Source: JAICYJ01 sp963737445
Lineage (GTDB): Bacteria > Actinomycetota > Thermoleophilia > Gaiellales > JAICJC01
Direction: 5' to 3'
Assembly: GCA_963737445.1 (NCBI GenBank)
Contig: CAVTSO010000018.1
Coordinates: 32,539 to 96,538 of the forward strand
Length of the DNA stretch: 64,000 nucleotides
Shown here piece by piece: positions 24,243 to 32,787 of this stretch (within the stretch, counting starts at the first letter, position 1; each line of letters starts with the position of its first letter). The translations under genes were made by a program, and so were the position numbers. A model generated the notes under the pieces. It was not told the DNA's origin. It did not search any database and was given only the letters and a program-made list of their open reading frames with translations.

Positions 24243-25940
24243 TCAGTCTCCCGCGGCCAGGCTCACCAGCCTGAACTGATCGACGTCCACCAGTCCCTGG
24301 TCGGTGATCTTGAGCGACGGGATCACCGACAGCGCCAGGAAGCTCATGGCGTGGAACGGCGCCGCGACGGTGGAGCCGAGCGCCGCGGCCGCATCTGACA
24401 GCGCCTCGCTCTGTGCCAGCACCACGTCCAGCGGCTGGTCGCTGAGCAACCCCGCCACCGGCAGCGGCAGCTCCGCCCGCACGCCGCGGCCTTCGACGGC
24501 CACCATGCCCCCGCCCAGCTCGGCCAGGCGCCCGATCGCGCGCGCCATGTCGCCGTCGTCGACGCCCACGCAGACGATGTTGTGCGCGTCATGGGCGACG
24601 GTGCTCGCGATCGCCCCGCGCTGCAGCCCGAAGCCCTGAACGAATCCGAGCCCGACCCGGCCGGTGCCCAGGTGCCGCTCCGCGACCGCGATCTTGGCCA
24701 GGTTCCGGGTCGGGTCGGCGACGGCCAGCCGGTCCCGGACGGTCGCCGGCATCACCAGCGCATCCGTCACGATCTGGCCCGGCACCAGGCCGATCACGCG
24801 GATCGAGCCGCCGTCGTCCGGCGTGTGCAGGTCGTTGGGCGAGATCGGCTGGATCCGCACGGTGCGCCGTGCCCACTCCGGCACCGGCGGCGCGACCGGC
24901 GGCGCCGGCGCCACGCCGTCCTTGAGCACCGACTCCGGCAGGAACCGCTCGAGGTCGGGGAGCACCAGCAGGTCGGCTCGCCGCCCCGGTGCGATCGCGC
25001 CGCGGTCTCCCAGCCCGTGCCAGGCGGCCGCGTTGCAGGAGGCCATGGCCAGCGCGTCGCGAGCATCCACCCCCGACTCCACCGCCCGGCGCACCATCGA
25101 GTTGAGATGGCCCTCGCGGGCGATGTGCCCGGGCTCGCGGTCATCGGTGCAGAACGCAATCCGCCCAGGGCCGAACTCATGCACCAGCGGCAGCAGCGCG
25201 TCCAGGTTCCGTGCGCCCGACGCCTCGCGGATCAGCAGCCACATGCCCGCTCGCAGCCGCTCGCGGCCCTCCTGCATCGTCGTCGCCTCGTGGTCCGATC
25301 CGATCCCGGCGGCGGCGTACGCCTGCAGCCGGCGGCCGAGCACACCCGGGGCGTGTCCGTCGACGTGCTCAGCTCCCTCCAGGCCGAGCTTCGCGAGCTC
25401 GTCCGGATCACCGGCGATCACGCCCGGGAAGTTCATCATCTCGGCCAGGCCCAGCACGCTTCGGCGGCGCAGCAGGCCCTCCAGGTCTCCCATGGTGAGC
25501 GCCCGCCGCGGCGACTCGAACCGCGACGCCGGCACGCAGGACGGGGCCATGAAGAACACGTCCAGCGGCAGGTCGGAGCAGGCGTCGGCCAGCCAGTGGA
25601 CGCCGTCGGTGCCGAGCACGTTTGCGATCTCGTGGGGGTCGGCGACCACCGACGTGGTGCCGAACGGCAGCACCAGCTTCGCGAACTCGTCCACCAGCAG
25701 CATCGACGACTCGAGGTGCAGGTGCGCATCGATCAGGCCGGGGACGACGTATCGCCCGCCTGCGTCCAGCGTGTCGCGGCCGCGGTACTCCCCCACACCG
25801 GCGATCCAGCCGTCGCACACGGCCACGTCGGCCTCGAGCCACTCGCGGGTGTGCACCGAGAGCACCCGGCCGCCCCGCACGACCAGGTCGGCGGGCTCGT
25901 CGCCGCGTGCCACCGCCAGCCGTCGCGTCAGGTCGGTCAT
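24243..25940 (-). CDS. ade: adenine deaminase
   Basis: A 565-residue metal-dependent amidohydrolase converting adenine to hypoxanthine in purine salvage. VVPGLIDAHLHLESSML near residue 66 carries the HxH metal site and the characteristic ESS. GTTSVVADPHEIANVLG, FMAPSCVPASRFE, and GLAEMMNFPGVIAGD are family blocks. FCTDDREPGHIAREGHLNSMVRRAV holds the later metal and active-site residues. The C-terminal domain includes AHDAHNIVCVGVDDGDMARAI. Length is normal. TAGACT stands 8 nt upstream of the ATG. The gene lies exactly between two 184-bp direct repeats, and an amino acid/base permease gene lies upstream on the same strand. Confidence 0.93.
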   Translation of the reverse strand: MTDLTRRLAVARGDEPADLVVRGGRVLSVHTREWLEADVAVCDGWIAGVGEYRGRDTLDAGGRYVVPGLIDAHLHLESSMLLVDEFAKLVLPFGTTSVVADPHEIANVLGTDGVHWLADACSDLPLDVFFMAPSCVPASRFESPRRALTMGDLEGLLRRRSVLGLAEMMNFPGVIAGDPDELAKLGLEGAEHVDGHAPGVLGRRLQAYAAAGIGSDHEATTMQEGRERLRAGMWLLIREASGARNLDALLPLVHEFGPGRIAFCTDDREPGHIAREGHLNSMVRRAVESGVDARDALAMASCNAAAWHGLGDRGAIAPGRRADLLVLPDLERFLPESVLKDGVAPAPPVAPPVPEWARRTVRIQPISPNDLHTPDDGGSIRVIGLVPGQIVTDALVMPATVRDRLAVADPTRNLAKIAVAERHLGTGRVGLGFVQGFGLQRGAIASTVAHDAHNIVCVGVDDGDMARAIGRLAELGGGMVAVEGRGVRAELPLPVAGLLSDQPLDVVLAQSEALSDAAAALGSTVAAPFHAMSFLALSVIPSLKITDQGLVDVDQFRLVSLAAGD

Positions 25941-25948
25941 GGCCGCGA

Positions 25949-25954
25949 AGTCTA
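25949..25954 (-). promoter_or_regulatory. -10 hexamer TAGACT before ade
   Basis: On the minus strand TAGACT ends 8 nt before the ATG at 25940. It lies between the start codon and repeat copy 2. Confidence 0.45.
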
Positions 25955-25968
25955 CGCGTTCTCTATTC

Positions 25969-26152
25969 TGAATACTCGCAAAGAGCGCGAATTATGCGGT
26001 TGCAGACGGGGGCTCGGTGCCATAGGTTTGTTCCTGCGCCGCTGAGGGCAGCCGAGTAGGTTGAAGCCAGGCGGACGGGCCGTAGAGGTGACTCGAAAGT
26101 TCGTTCGACTGGGGGACAAAAGGCAAGCCGGAGCGGCGAATCTTTGGTCCCG
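25969..26152 (+). repeat. 184-bp direct repeat family A, copy 2 (5' side of adenine deaminase)
   Basis: Same length and orientation as 24058-24241, with sharp ends on both sides. It starts 28 bp upstream of the ade start codon and ends 8 bp before a terminator hairpin. The differences cluster in positions 28-50 of the element and around 26107-26119, leaving long invariant blocks. Confidence 0.9.
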
Positions 26153-26159
26153 ACCGACC

Positions 26160-26199
26160 GACGGCCCCCGCCGCAGTCGGCGCTGCGACGAGGGCCGTC
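26160..26199. terminator. hairpin terminator downstream of the APC permease
   Basis: GACGGCCC (26160-26167) pairs with GGGCCGTC (26192-26199), with an inner stem in the loop. It lies just after the permease stop codon on the minus strand. The T-rich side (TTCGTCTC) faces the plus direction, so it may act both ways. Confidence 0.6.
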
Positions 26200-26212
26200 T
26201 TCGTCTCTGGCG

Positions 26213-27817
26213 TCAGTCGCCGCCGGTCAGATCCGCCTCGGCCGCAGTGGCACTGGGGATGTCAGGCCCGGTGAACCAGTTCTTCGCTGACAGCTGCCAC
26301 CAGATCCCGGCGAACAGGATCACCGCCGCAACCAGCACCGGTGCGTAGTTGACCACGCCGTTGTCGAGCGCGAACCCTTCCCGGCCGGGGATGCCTGCGG
26401 GAGCGAACGGCGCCGACATGTAGAAGCAGATGATTATGACCTCGATCACCGCCACCGGACACATCCAGCGGTACTTGCTTCCGAGCGTCCACGGGCCGGC
26501 GACGAACGCGTCGCCCATCCGCCAGCGCAGGTACACCGGGATCACGTAGGCGATGTACAGCCCAAGAACCGTGATCGACACGATCGCGTAGAACGCGAAG
26601 GGGATGTTTGCGCTGTTGCCCTTCAGAGCCGGCAGCGCGACGATCAGGCACAGGGCGGCCATGGCCAGCGTCGCGTTGACCGGTGCGTGATTCTTGCTCA
26701 CCTTCGACCACCATTGGTGCCCAGGCACGGCTCGGTCGCGGCTGAATGCGAACATCATGCGCGACGCGCTGGTCATGCCGGAACCGGCACAGAAGAACTG
26801 CCCGATGCTGGCAATGATCATCACGATCTTGAACGTGGCCAGGCTCAGCGAGGAATCGAAGATGCCGACCACGTATCCGGCGCCGTAGGGGTTGTTGCCT
26901 TGGACGTTGTTGATGAAGTCGACGTTCGTCGCTGCGAACGTGAACAGCAGCAGCAGAATCCAGCCGCCGACGGCCGCCCAGAAGATCGCCTGCCAGAGGC
27001 CGCGGGCTGCGGCCTTCGAGGCACCTCTGGTCTCCTCCGACAGGTGGGCGCACGCGTCGTATCCGGTCTGGGTGTACTGCGTGAGCAGGAAGCCCAGCGG
27101 CAGCACGTAGAACCAGTACCCAATTCCGGTGTTGCTGCCGTTGAAGAATCCGGAGTTGTTGATCTTCTCAGTGAACACGAATGAGAAGCTCTGATGACCG
27201 TGCAGCGTGAAGAACAGCAGGATCACGACGATTATCGCCGGCCCCACGACGTGCCAGTACACCGACGTGTTGTTCCAGTACTTGAGAATGTGAGCCGGGA
27301 ACACGTTCAGGAGCGTGTGGGCGGCGAGGAAGATCACGTAGATGATGAAGATGCTGGTCAGGTTGAAGGCGTCATAGCTGGAGTCGAACAGGCCGATCGT
27401 GTACGAGGTGAACAGCGCCGCGCCGTAATCCACCGACGCCACCACTCCGATCAGTCCAACCAGGTTGAACCAGCCCGTGAACCATCCCCAGCCGGGGCCG
27501 CCCAACCGCAGCGCCCAGTAGTAGATGCCGCCCGCGGTCGGATACGCCGACAGGATCTCGGACATGCAGAAGCCGATGATCAGGATGAAACCGCAGATGA
27601 TCGGCCAGCCCCACGAGATCGCGACCGGACCGCCGTTGTTCCATGCCTGGCCGTAGGTGGTGAAACACCCTGCCAGGATCGAGATGATCGAGAACGAGAT
27701 AGCGAAGTTCGTGAAGCCGCCCCACGAGCGCTCAAGCTCCTGGTTGTAGCCCAGCTCCTTCAGCTGTTGGGCGTCATCGTCCAGCGTGGTTGACGCCGGG
27801 TCCCATGCTTCCGGCAT
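26213..27817 (-). CDS. APC-superfamily amino acid permease
   Basis: A 534-residue transporter with about 12 helices. A soluble start (DDDAQQLKELGYNQELERSW) leads to GGFTNFAISFSIISILAG, the first discontinuous helix of the APC fold (the family GxxxxxG pattern). CMSEILSAYPTAGGIYYWALRLGGPGW is the second conserved block, and GYDACAHLSEETRGASKAAA is the helix 7-8 loop signature. It resembles the eukaryote-like GABA/amino acid permease group (BAT1, 2.A.3.4). GGAAAGGGGAG precedes the ATG, so this gene has a real ribosome-binding site. The substrate is unproven. The codon pattern seems slightly less GC-extreme than its neighbours. Confidence 0.88.
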   Translation of the reverse strand: MPEAWDPASTTLDDDAQQLKELGYNQELERSWGGFTNFAISFSIISILAGCFTTYGQAWNNGGPVAISWGWPIICGFILIIGFCMSEILSAYPTAGGIYYWALRLGGPGWGWFTGWFNLVGLIGVVASVDYGAALFTSYTIGLFDSSYDAFNLTSIFIIYVIFLAAHTLLNVFPAHILKYWNNTSVYWHVVGPAIIVVILLFFTLHGHQSFSFVFTEKINNSGFFNGSNTGIGYWFYVLPLGFLLTQYTQTGYDACAHLSEETRGASKAAARGLWQAIFWAAVGGWILLLLFTFAATNVDFINNVQGNNPYGAGYVVGIFDSSLSLATFKIVMIIASIGQFFCAGSGMTSASRMMFAFSRDRAVPGHQWWSKVSKNHAPVNATLAMAALCLIVALPALKGNSANIPFAFYAIVSITVLGLYIAYVIPVYLRWRMGDAFVAGPWTLGSKYRWMCPVAVIEVIIICFYMSAPFAPAGIPGREGFALDNGVVNYAPVLVAAVILFAGIWWQLSAKNWFTGPDIPSATAAEADLTGGD

Positions 27818-27937
27818 GTTCTCCCCTTTCCTGGTTATCCCAAGGACCGGTCTAGGATCGGCCGATCATACGACTTGCTGCGGCCGTTTACCTGATGCCG
27901 CCGAAGGAGCCGGGCCGCCGTCGTTGAACACCGCGAT

Positions 27938-28807
27938 GTGCGGCACCAGCTCACTCCTGGCGTGCTCCGGCTGTGCGCGCTGGTCGCGCTGTTCGTGTGC
28001 TGGGGCAGCTATCTGGAGGCCCGCGGCGGCGAGCTGGGGGCGCGCACGGCCGGCCTGGTCACGGTCGCCTTCTGCCTGCTGATGATCGCGGCCCACGTGG
28101 CCGGATCGCGGGCGGCGGCGAGGAACGACCCGCCGCCCGCGGTCGATCTGGCGGCACTGCTCGGGGCGGCGCCGCTGGTGCCGGGCCTGGTGCTGCTGCT
28201 GTGGCACCACGCCGGCGCCGGGGCCAGCGTCGTGTTCCTGTACAGCTTCTCCAACGACGTGGTGGCGAACGCATTTCTGTTCGGGGCCGGCGTCTACGCC
28301 GCCGCGTTCCTGTTGGCCCGCCAGCCGCGCTGGCTGCTGGCGGCCGCACTGGCGCTGGTGCTCGGGATCGAGCTGCACCTGTCGGCGGGGTTCCAGATCA
28401 CGCTGGCCTCCCGCGGCGGCGGCGACTGGACGCGGTTCCTGGTGACGCTGGGCGCCGTCGCGCTGCTGGTGGCGGCCGGCCGGCTGCTGCGCGGCGAGGA
28501 GGAGCGAAATCTGCTGGTGGCGGCCGCCCTGCTGATGCCGCTGGCGTACTCGGCGATCCCTGTCGCGACCGGCCAGGACGGCGTGCGCGCCGTGGTGGGT
28601 GCGGCGCTGCTGGTGGCCATGACCGTGGCGATGCGCCGGGAGCTGACCCTCGGCATGGGCTTCGGGCTGCTGGTGCTGGGCGTGCTCGAGATCAGGACGC
28701 TCGGGTCATACGGCTCGTCGCTGGCGCCGCCGGCGCTGTTCGGCGCAGCCGGCCTGGGGCTGGCCTGGCTGTCGGTGATCGCGGCGCGGCGCCGGCACCT
28801 GCGCTAA
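27938..28807 (+). CDS. integral membrane protein, unknown function
   Basis: A 289-residue protein made almost entirely of hydrophobic helices, about eight to nine by eye: LRLCALVALFVCWGSYLE, TVAFCLLMIAAHVAG, LVPGLVLLLWHHAG and others. No catalytic motif is recognised. It ends with a basic cytoplasmic tail (AARRRHLR), and about 30 residues from the end is LGSYGSSLAPPALFGAAGLG. The GTG at 27938 is the first plausible start, without a good ribosome-binding site or -10 hexamer, so the exact N-terminus is uncertain. It converges with the gamma-lyase gene 7 bp away. Confidence 0.65.
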   Translation: MRHQLTPGVLRLCALVALFVCWGSYLEARGGELGARTAGLVTVAFCLLMIAAHVAGSRAAARNDPPPAVDLAALLGAAPLVPGLVLLLWHHAGAGASVVFLYSFSNDVVANAFLFGAGVYAAAFLLARQPRWLLAAALALVLGIELHLSAGFQITLASRGGGDWTRFLVTLGAVALLVAAGRLLRGEEERNLLVAAALLMPLAYSAIPVATGQDGVRAVVGAALLVAMTVAMRRELTLGMGFGLLVLGVLEIRTLGSYGSSLAPPALFGAAGLGLAWLSVIAARRRHLR

Positions 28808-28813
28808 CGCAGT

Positions 28814-29941
28814 TCAGACCAGCGCCTGCTCGAGGTCCTCGATCAGATCGTCCGCCGACTCGATGCCGACCGACAGCCGCACCAGGTTGGGCGGTGTCGC
28901 GAACGGCGCGTCGGCGGTCGACGAGTGGGTCATCTGCGCCGGCGTCTCGATCAGGCTCTCGACGCCGCCCAGGCTCTCGGCCAGCGACCACACGCGCGTG
29001 CGCGCAACCGCGTCACGCGCCTGCCGCTCGTCGTCGACCAGAAACGAGATCATGCCGCCGTAGTCGCGCATCTGGCGCGCGGCGATGTCGTGGCCGGGGT
29101 GATCCTCGAGGCCGGGGTAGAGCACCCGCGTGACGGCAGGGTGACCGCCCAGGAATCCGACCACCGCGCGCGCGTTCTCGCAGTGCTGGCGCATCCGCAC
29201 GGGCAGCGTTTTCAGCCCGCGCAGCACCAGCCAGGAGTCGAACGGCCCGGCCACGGCGCCCAGCGAGTTCTGCAGGAACGCCAGCCGCTGACCCAGCGCG
29301 GCATCGGACGTGGCGGCGAAGCCGGACACCAGGTCGGAGTGCCCGCCCAGGTACTTGGTCGCCGAGTGCACGACGATGTCGGCGCCGAGCTCGATCGGCC
29401 GCTGCAGGTAGGGCGAGGCGAAGGTGTTGTCCACCACCAGCAGCGCGCCGGCCGCGTGCGCCGCCGCGGCCGCGGACGCGATGTCCACCACGTTCAGGAG
29501 CGGGTTGGTGGGCGACTCCAGCCACAGCATCTTCGCGCCTTCCAGGTGCCGCTCCAGCTCGGTGTTGCATTGGTCGGCGGAGAGGTAGGAGAAGCGCACG
29601 CTGCGCGGCTCGTAGACCTTCGAGAACAGCCGGTAGGTGCCGCCGTAGACGTCGTTCACCGACACCACCAGATCGCCGGGCGAGACCAGGTGCATCACGG
29701 TGGTGGTCGCGGCCATGCCGCTGGCGAAGGCGAAGCCGTGCTCCGCGCTCTCCAGCGAGGCCAGGCAGGTCTCGAGCGCGCGGCGGGTCGGGTTCGCGGT
29801 GCGCGAGTAGTCGTAGCCGTCCTTCAGCTGTCCGACCGCCTCCTGCACATAGGTCGAGGTCTGGTAGATCGGCACCGTCACCGCGCCGGTGGAGGGATCC
29901 GGAGGCTGGCCGTCGTGGATGGCGCGGGTGTCGAACTGCAT
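28814..29941 (-). CDS. cystathionine gamma-lyase / gamma-synthase family PLP enzyme
   Basis: A 375-residue Cys/Met-metabolism PLP enzyme. YDYSRTANPTRRALETCLASLE is the family's phosphate-binding arm. FASGMAATTTVMHL follows, then LLVVDNTFASPYLQRP with the PLP-contacting Asp. HSATKYLGGHSDLVSG holds the Schiff-base Lys near residue 195. SLGGVESLIETPAQMTHSS is the C-terminal substrate region. Sequence alone does not separate gamma-synthase from gamma-lyase. A cystathionine beta-synthase lies two genes upstream on the same strand, which favours gamma-lyase in reverse transsulfuration (homocysteine to cysteine). Confidence 0.88.
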   Translation of the reverse strand: MQFDTRAIHDGQPPDPSTGAVTVPIYQTSTYVQEAVGQLKDGYDYSRTANPTRRALETCLASLESAEHGFAFASGMAATTTVMHLVSPGDLVVSVNDVYGGTYRLFSKVYEPRSVRFSYLSADQCNTELERHLEGAKMLWLESPTNPLLNVVDIASAAAAAHAAGALLVVDNTFASPYLQRPIELGADIVVHSATKYLGGHSDLVSGFAATSDAALGQRLAFLQNSLGAVAGPFDSWLVLRGLKTLPVRMRQHCENARAVVGFLGGHPAVTRVLYPGLEDHPGHDIAARQMRDYGGMISFLVDDERQARDAVARTRVWSLAESLGGVESLIETPAQMTHSSTADAPFATPPNLVRLSVGIESADDLIEDLEQALV

Positions 29942-29961
29942 CCGCCGCCAAGGATATCGGC

Positions 29962-31143
29962 TCAGCTGGGCGGAGCTACCAGGGACGCCGCTTTCGCCCC
30001 CAGGTCGGCGCGGTGCACCTGCTCGAGCCCGACGGTCGTCGCCAGCCGTTCCAGGGCGCGCTCGAGGCCGGCCTCGTGGCGGGCTCCCCACCGCACCCGA
30101 GGCTCGGGATAGTGAGCCAGGACGCGCAGCACGCCAGCGCGGCGGTCGCTGCGGACGTCCAGCCGGGCGACGATGCGGTCGCCCAGCAGGAACGGCAGCA
30201 CGTAGTAGCCGTAGCGCCGCTCTGGCGGCGGCTTGTAGACCTCTATCAGGTGCTCGAAGCCGAGCACGCGGGCCGCGAACGGCCGGTCCCACAGCAGGTT
30301 GTCGAAGGGCGACAGCAGCACGCCGGCGGTGGCCGAGCCGGGCGGCTGCGGGCCGGTCGCAACCAGCACGGGCGGGCCGCCGTCGGCCACCTCGAGCCGC
30401 TCCAGCGCGCCGTCCGCCACCAGCGCGTCGACGTGCGGCCGGATCCGTGCCGTGCCGCCGCGCAGGCGGTTGTGCTCGACCACGCCGTATTCGGTGAGCA
30501 CGCCGCGGGCGCGCACCGAGCGCAGCACGAGCGCGCGCAGGAACTCGTCCTCGCTAGGTGTCGGCGCGCCCAGGATCTCGTCCGGGATCACGCGCTCGGG
30601 CAGGTCGTACAGGCGCTGGAAGCCGTTGCGGCCCGATACGACCAGGTCGCCCGCCGTCCACAGCGCGTCCAGCATCCGCCTGGCCGGCTTCCAGCCCCAC
30701 ATGCCGCCGCTGCGCGCTCCCTCGAAGTCCCGGGAGCCGAGCGGCCCCCGTTCGCGGATCTCCGACAGCACGCGGTCGGCCAGCTCCGGGTCGCGGTCGA
30801 TCACCGGCCCGAACCAGTGGTGAGAGCGCCGCTCGTCCATCCGCCTCCGCCACACCGGCCAGTCGCCGATCGGCACCAGGCAGGCCTCATGCGCCCAGTA
30901 CTCGAAGATGCGGCCCTGCCCGAGCAGCTTCGAGACGGTGCCGCGCGGATAGCTGCCGACGCGGCCGGCCAGGGTGATCCGGTGGCTGCGCTCGACCGCC
31001 GAGATCGAATCCAGCTGCACGCAGCCCAGCCGGTCGACGGCCGCCGCCACCTCGGCCGGCCGGCCCCGGCGGGTGCGTGATGCGTATCCCTGGGCTGCGA
31101 CTGCGCGCCGTCGCAGCTCGGCCGTTGAGACCGTGCGGCTCAC
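29962..31143 (-). CDS. YcaQ-like winged-helix protein (HTH_42; DNA-glycosylase family)
   Basis: A 393-residue protein of the HTH_42/YcaQ family. Members related to E. coli YcaQ and Streptomyces AlkZ unhook interstrand crosslinks or excise bulky alkylated bases. Conserved blocks: VDRLGCVQLDSISAVERSHRI, containing QxD in place of the AlkZ QxQ, plus FEYWAHEACLVP and LLSPFDNLLWDRPFAARVLGF. YYVLPFLLGDRIVARLDVRSDR follows, and the family ends with a small winged-helix region. The ATG at 31143 overlaps the CBS stop codon (ATGA), so it is translationally coupled. A DNA-repair gene inside a transsulfuration operon is unexpected. Confidence 0.85.
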   Translation of the reverse strand: MSRTVSTAELRRRAVAAQGYASRTRRGRPAEVAAAVDRLGCVQLDSISAVERSHRITLAGRVGSYPRGTVSKLLGQGRIFEYWAHEACLVPIGDWPVWRRRMDERRSHHWFGPVIDRDPELADRVLSEIRERGPLGSRDFEGARSGGMWGWKPARRMLDALWTAGDLVVSGRNGFQRLYDLPERVIPDEILGAPTPSEDEFLRALVLRSVRARGVLTEYGVVEHNRLRGGTARIRPHVDALVADGALERLEVADGGPPVLVATGPQPPGSATAGVLLSPFDNLLWDRPFAARVLGFEHLIEVYKPPPERRYGYYVLPFLLGDRIVARLDVRSDRRAGVLRVLAHYPEPRVRWGARHEAGLERALERLATTVGLEQVHRADLGAKAASLVAPPS

Positions 31144-32537
31144 ACGCCGTTTCGTCGGTCGGCGAGGTACTCGAGCAAGTCGGAACGGGTCAGCATGCCG
31201 GCGGGCCGGCCGTCCTCGACCACCACAACGGCCGGGCTGCCGGCGGTCAGGTCGGCGAACACGCGATCGACCGACTCGGTCGCGTCGACCACGTGCAGCG
31301 GCGGCTGCATGGCCTGGGCGACGCCCTCGTTGAGGGCGTCCGGGCTCTTGAACACGCGGTCGAGCAACCCCCGCTCCTGCAGCGATCCGACCACGTCGGC
31401 CAGCGATGCGACCGGGTCCGCGCGCACCACCGGCAGCTGCGAGATCGAGTAGCGCTGCATCAGCTCGATCGCCTCGCCCACCTTGTGGTCGGCCTCGATG
31501 GTGACCAGTGCCGGCAGCTCGGCGTGCTCGCGACGGGTGTGGCGCAGCACCTCGGCGACGGTGGGCGACGGCGCCTCACGCTCCAGGAAGCCGTACTGGA
31601 GCATGTAGTTGTCGTCGTAGAACTTCGACAGGTAGGAGCGGCCGCCGTCGGGGATGATCGTGAGAATGGTGGCCTTGGGTCCGTGGCGCCGGGCCGTCTC
31701 CAGCGCCGCCCACACGGCGGTGCCGCCGGAGCCGCCCACCAGCAGCCCCTCCTGGCGCGCCATCCGCCGGGCGGTCAGGAACGAGTCGCGGTCGCTGACG
31801 GTGACGAAGTCGTCGATCAGTGTCAGGTCCATGGTCTTGGGGAAGAAGTCCTCGCCGATGCCCTCCACCATGTAGGGATGGACGTCGTCCGGCTGCGAGT
31901 AGATCGAGCCCTCCGGGTCGGCGCCGACCACGCGCAGCTCCGGGTTCTGCTCCTTCAGGTAGCGGGCCACGCCCGATACCGTGCCGCCGGTGCCCAGCGC
32001 GATCACGACCGCATCCAGCTGGCCGCCGGTCTGCTCCCAGATCTCCGGCCCGGTGGTCTCGTAGTGAGCCTGGGGGTTAGCCTCATTCGAGTACTGGTCG
32101 GGCTTGTACCCGCCCGGGATCTCCTCGGCCAGCCGGTCGGAGACCGAGTAGTAGCTCTCCGGCGACTTCGGCTCGACCGCCGTCGGGCAGATCACCACCT
32201 CCGCGCCGTAGGCGCGCAGCAGCGAGATCTTCTCCTGGCTCATCTTGTCGGGCATCACGAAGATGCAGCGGTATCCGCGGATGGCGGCGGCGATGGCGAG
32301 GCCGACGCCGGTGTTGCCGGAGGTCGGCTCGACGATGGTGCCGCCGGGGCGCAGCTTGCCCTCGCGCTCGGCGGCCTCGATCATGCGCAGGCCGATCCGG
32401 TCCTTGACCGACCCGCCCGGGTTCAGGTACTCGAGCTTGGCCAGCACCGTCGGTGCCAGCCCCTCGGTGATCCGCTGCAGGCGAACGACCGGCGTGTTTC
32501 CGACCAGGTCGAGCACCGTGGGATAGCTGCGCGGCAT
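31140..32537 (-). CDS. cbs: cystathionine beta-synthase with C-terminal CBS domains
   Basis: A 465-residue PLP enzyme condensing serine and homocysteine. LVGNTPVVRLQ opens the fold, YLNPGGSVKDRIGLRMIEAAE contains the PLP Lys, and VEPTSGNTGVGLA binds the substrate carboxylate. IALGTGGTVSGVARYLKEQN binds the PLP phosphate. Residues about 340-460 form two CBS motifs (VGEAIELMQRYSISQLPVV and the final PAGMLTRSDLLEYLADR), as in S-adenosylmethionine-responsive enzymes. No N-terminal heme Cys/His extension is present. TACAGT stands 7 nt upstream of the ATG. It is the first gene of a run with the YcaQ-like and gamma-lyase genes. Confidence 0.93.
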   Translation of the reverse strand: MPRSYPTVLDLVGNTPVVRLQRITEGLAPTVLAKLEYLNPGGSVKDRIGLRMIEAAEREGKLRPGGTIVEPTSGNTGVGLAIAAAIRGYRCIFVMPDKMSQEKISLLRAYGAEVVICPTAVEPKSPESYYSVSDRLAEEIPGGYKPDQYSNEANPQAHYETTGPEIWEQTGGQLDAVVIALGTGGTVSGVARYLKEQNPELRVVGADPEGSIYSQPDDVHPYMVEGIGEDFFPKTMDLTLIDDFVTVSDRDSFLTARRMARQEGLLVGGSGGTAVWAALETARRHGPKATILTIIPDGGRSYLSKFYDDNYMLQYGFLEREAPSPTVAEVLRHTRREHAELPALVTIEADHKVGEAIELMQRYSISQLPVVRADPVASLADVVGSLQERGLLDRVFKSPDALNEGVAQAMQPPLHVVDATESVDRVFADLTAGSPAVVVVEDGRPAGMLTRSDLLEYLADRRNGV

Positions 32538-32544
32538 CGGCGGG

Positions 32545-32550
32545 ACTGTA
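32545..32550 (-). promoter_or_regulatory. -10 hexamer TACAGT before cbs
   Basis: On the minus strand TACAGT ends exactly 7 nt before the ATG at 32537. No Shine-Dalgarno sequence is seen. Confidence 0.45.
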
Positions 32551-32585
32551 ATCGGATCGGGCTGGTTGGTGTCGGCTCCGGGCAG

Positions 32586-32591
32586 TAGTCT
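32586..32591 (+). promoter_or_regulatory. -10 hexamer TAGTCT, leaderless start
   Basis: TAGTCT lies 7 nt before the ATG at 32599. It selects that codon over in-frame codons further upstream. Confidence 0.45.
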
Positions 32592-32598
32592 GCCGCGG

Positions 32599-32787
32599 AT
32601 GAACGACGCCGAGGAAGCTCCCGACCGCCGTCTGCATCCGGTCGTCTACTGGCTGATCGTGCTGGCGATCGCGGTCTCGCTGGGGGTGTCCGCGCCGGCT
32701 TTCTTCCTGCTCGGCTTCTGGGAGATGGCGCCGCTGGTGCTGTTCGCGACCTGGCTTGCGCCCAAGCTGACCCGCGGCCATCTGTGA
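32599..32787 (+). CDS. small two-helix membrane protein
   Basis: 62 residues: a charged start (MNDAEEAPDRRLHP), then two adjacent hydrophobic segments, VVYWLIVLAIAVSLGVSAPA and FFLLGFWEMAPLVLFATWLA, and a short basic end (PKLTRGHL). No family is recognised. Its stop codon overlaps the start of the next membrane protein (GTGA). The two are therefore probably made together, and the small protein could be a partner of the larger one. Confidence 0.6.
   Translation: MNDAEEAPDRRLHPVVYWLIVLAIAVSLGVSAPAFFLLGFWEMAPLVLFATWLAPKLTRGHL

Noticed and set aside
24058..26152. Family A repeats as c-di-GMP (GEMM) riboswitches
   Set aside because: Fragments such as GAAAGGCAAGCC and GGCAGCCGAG look similar, but the order and the GACGCAAAGCC core are wrong, and copy 1 precedes no gene in either sense that a riboswitch would need.
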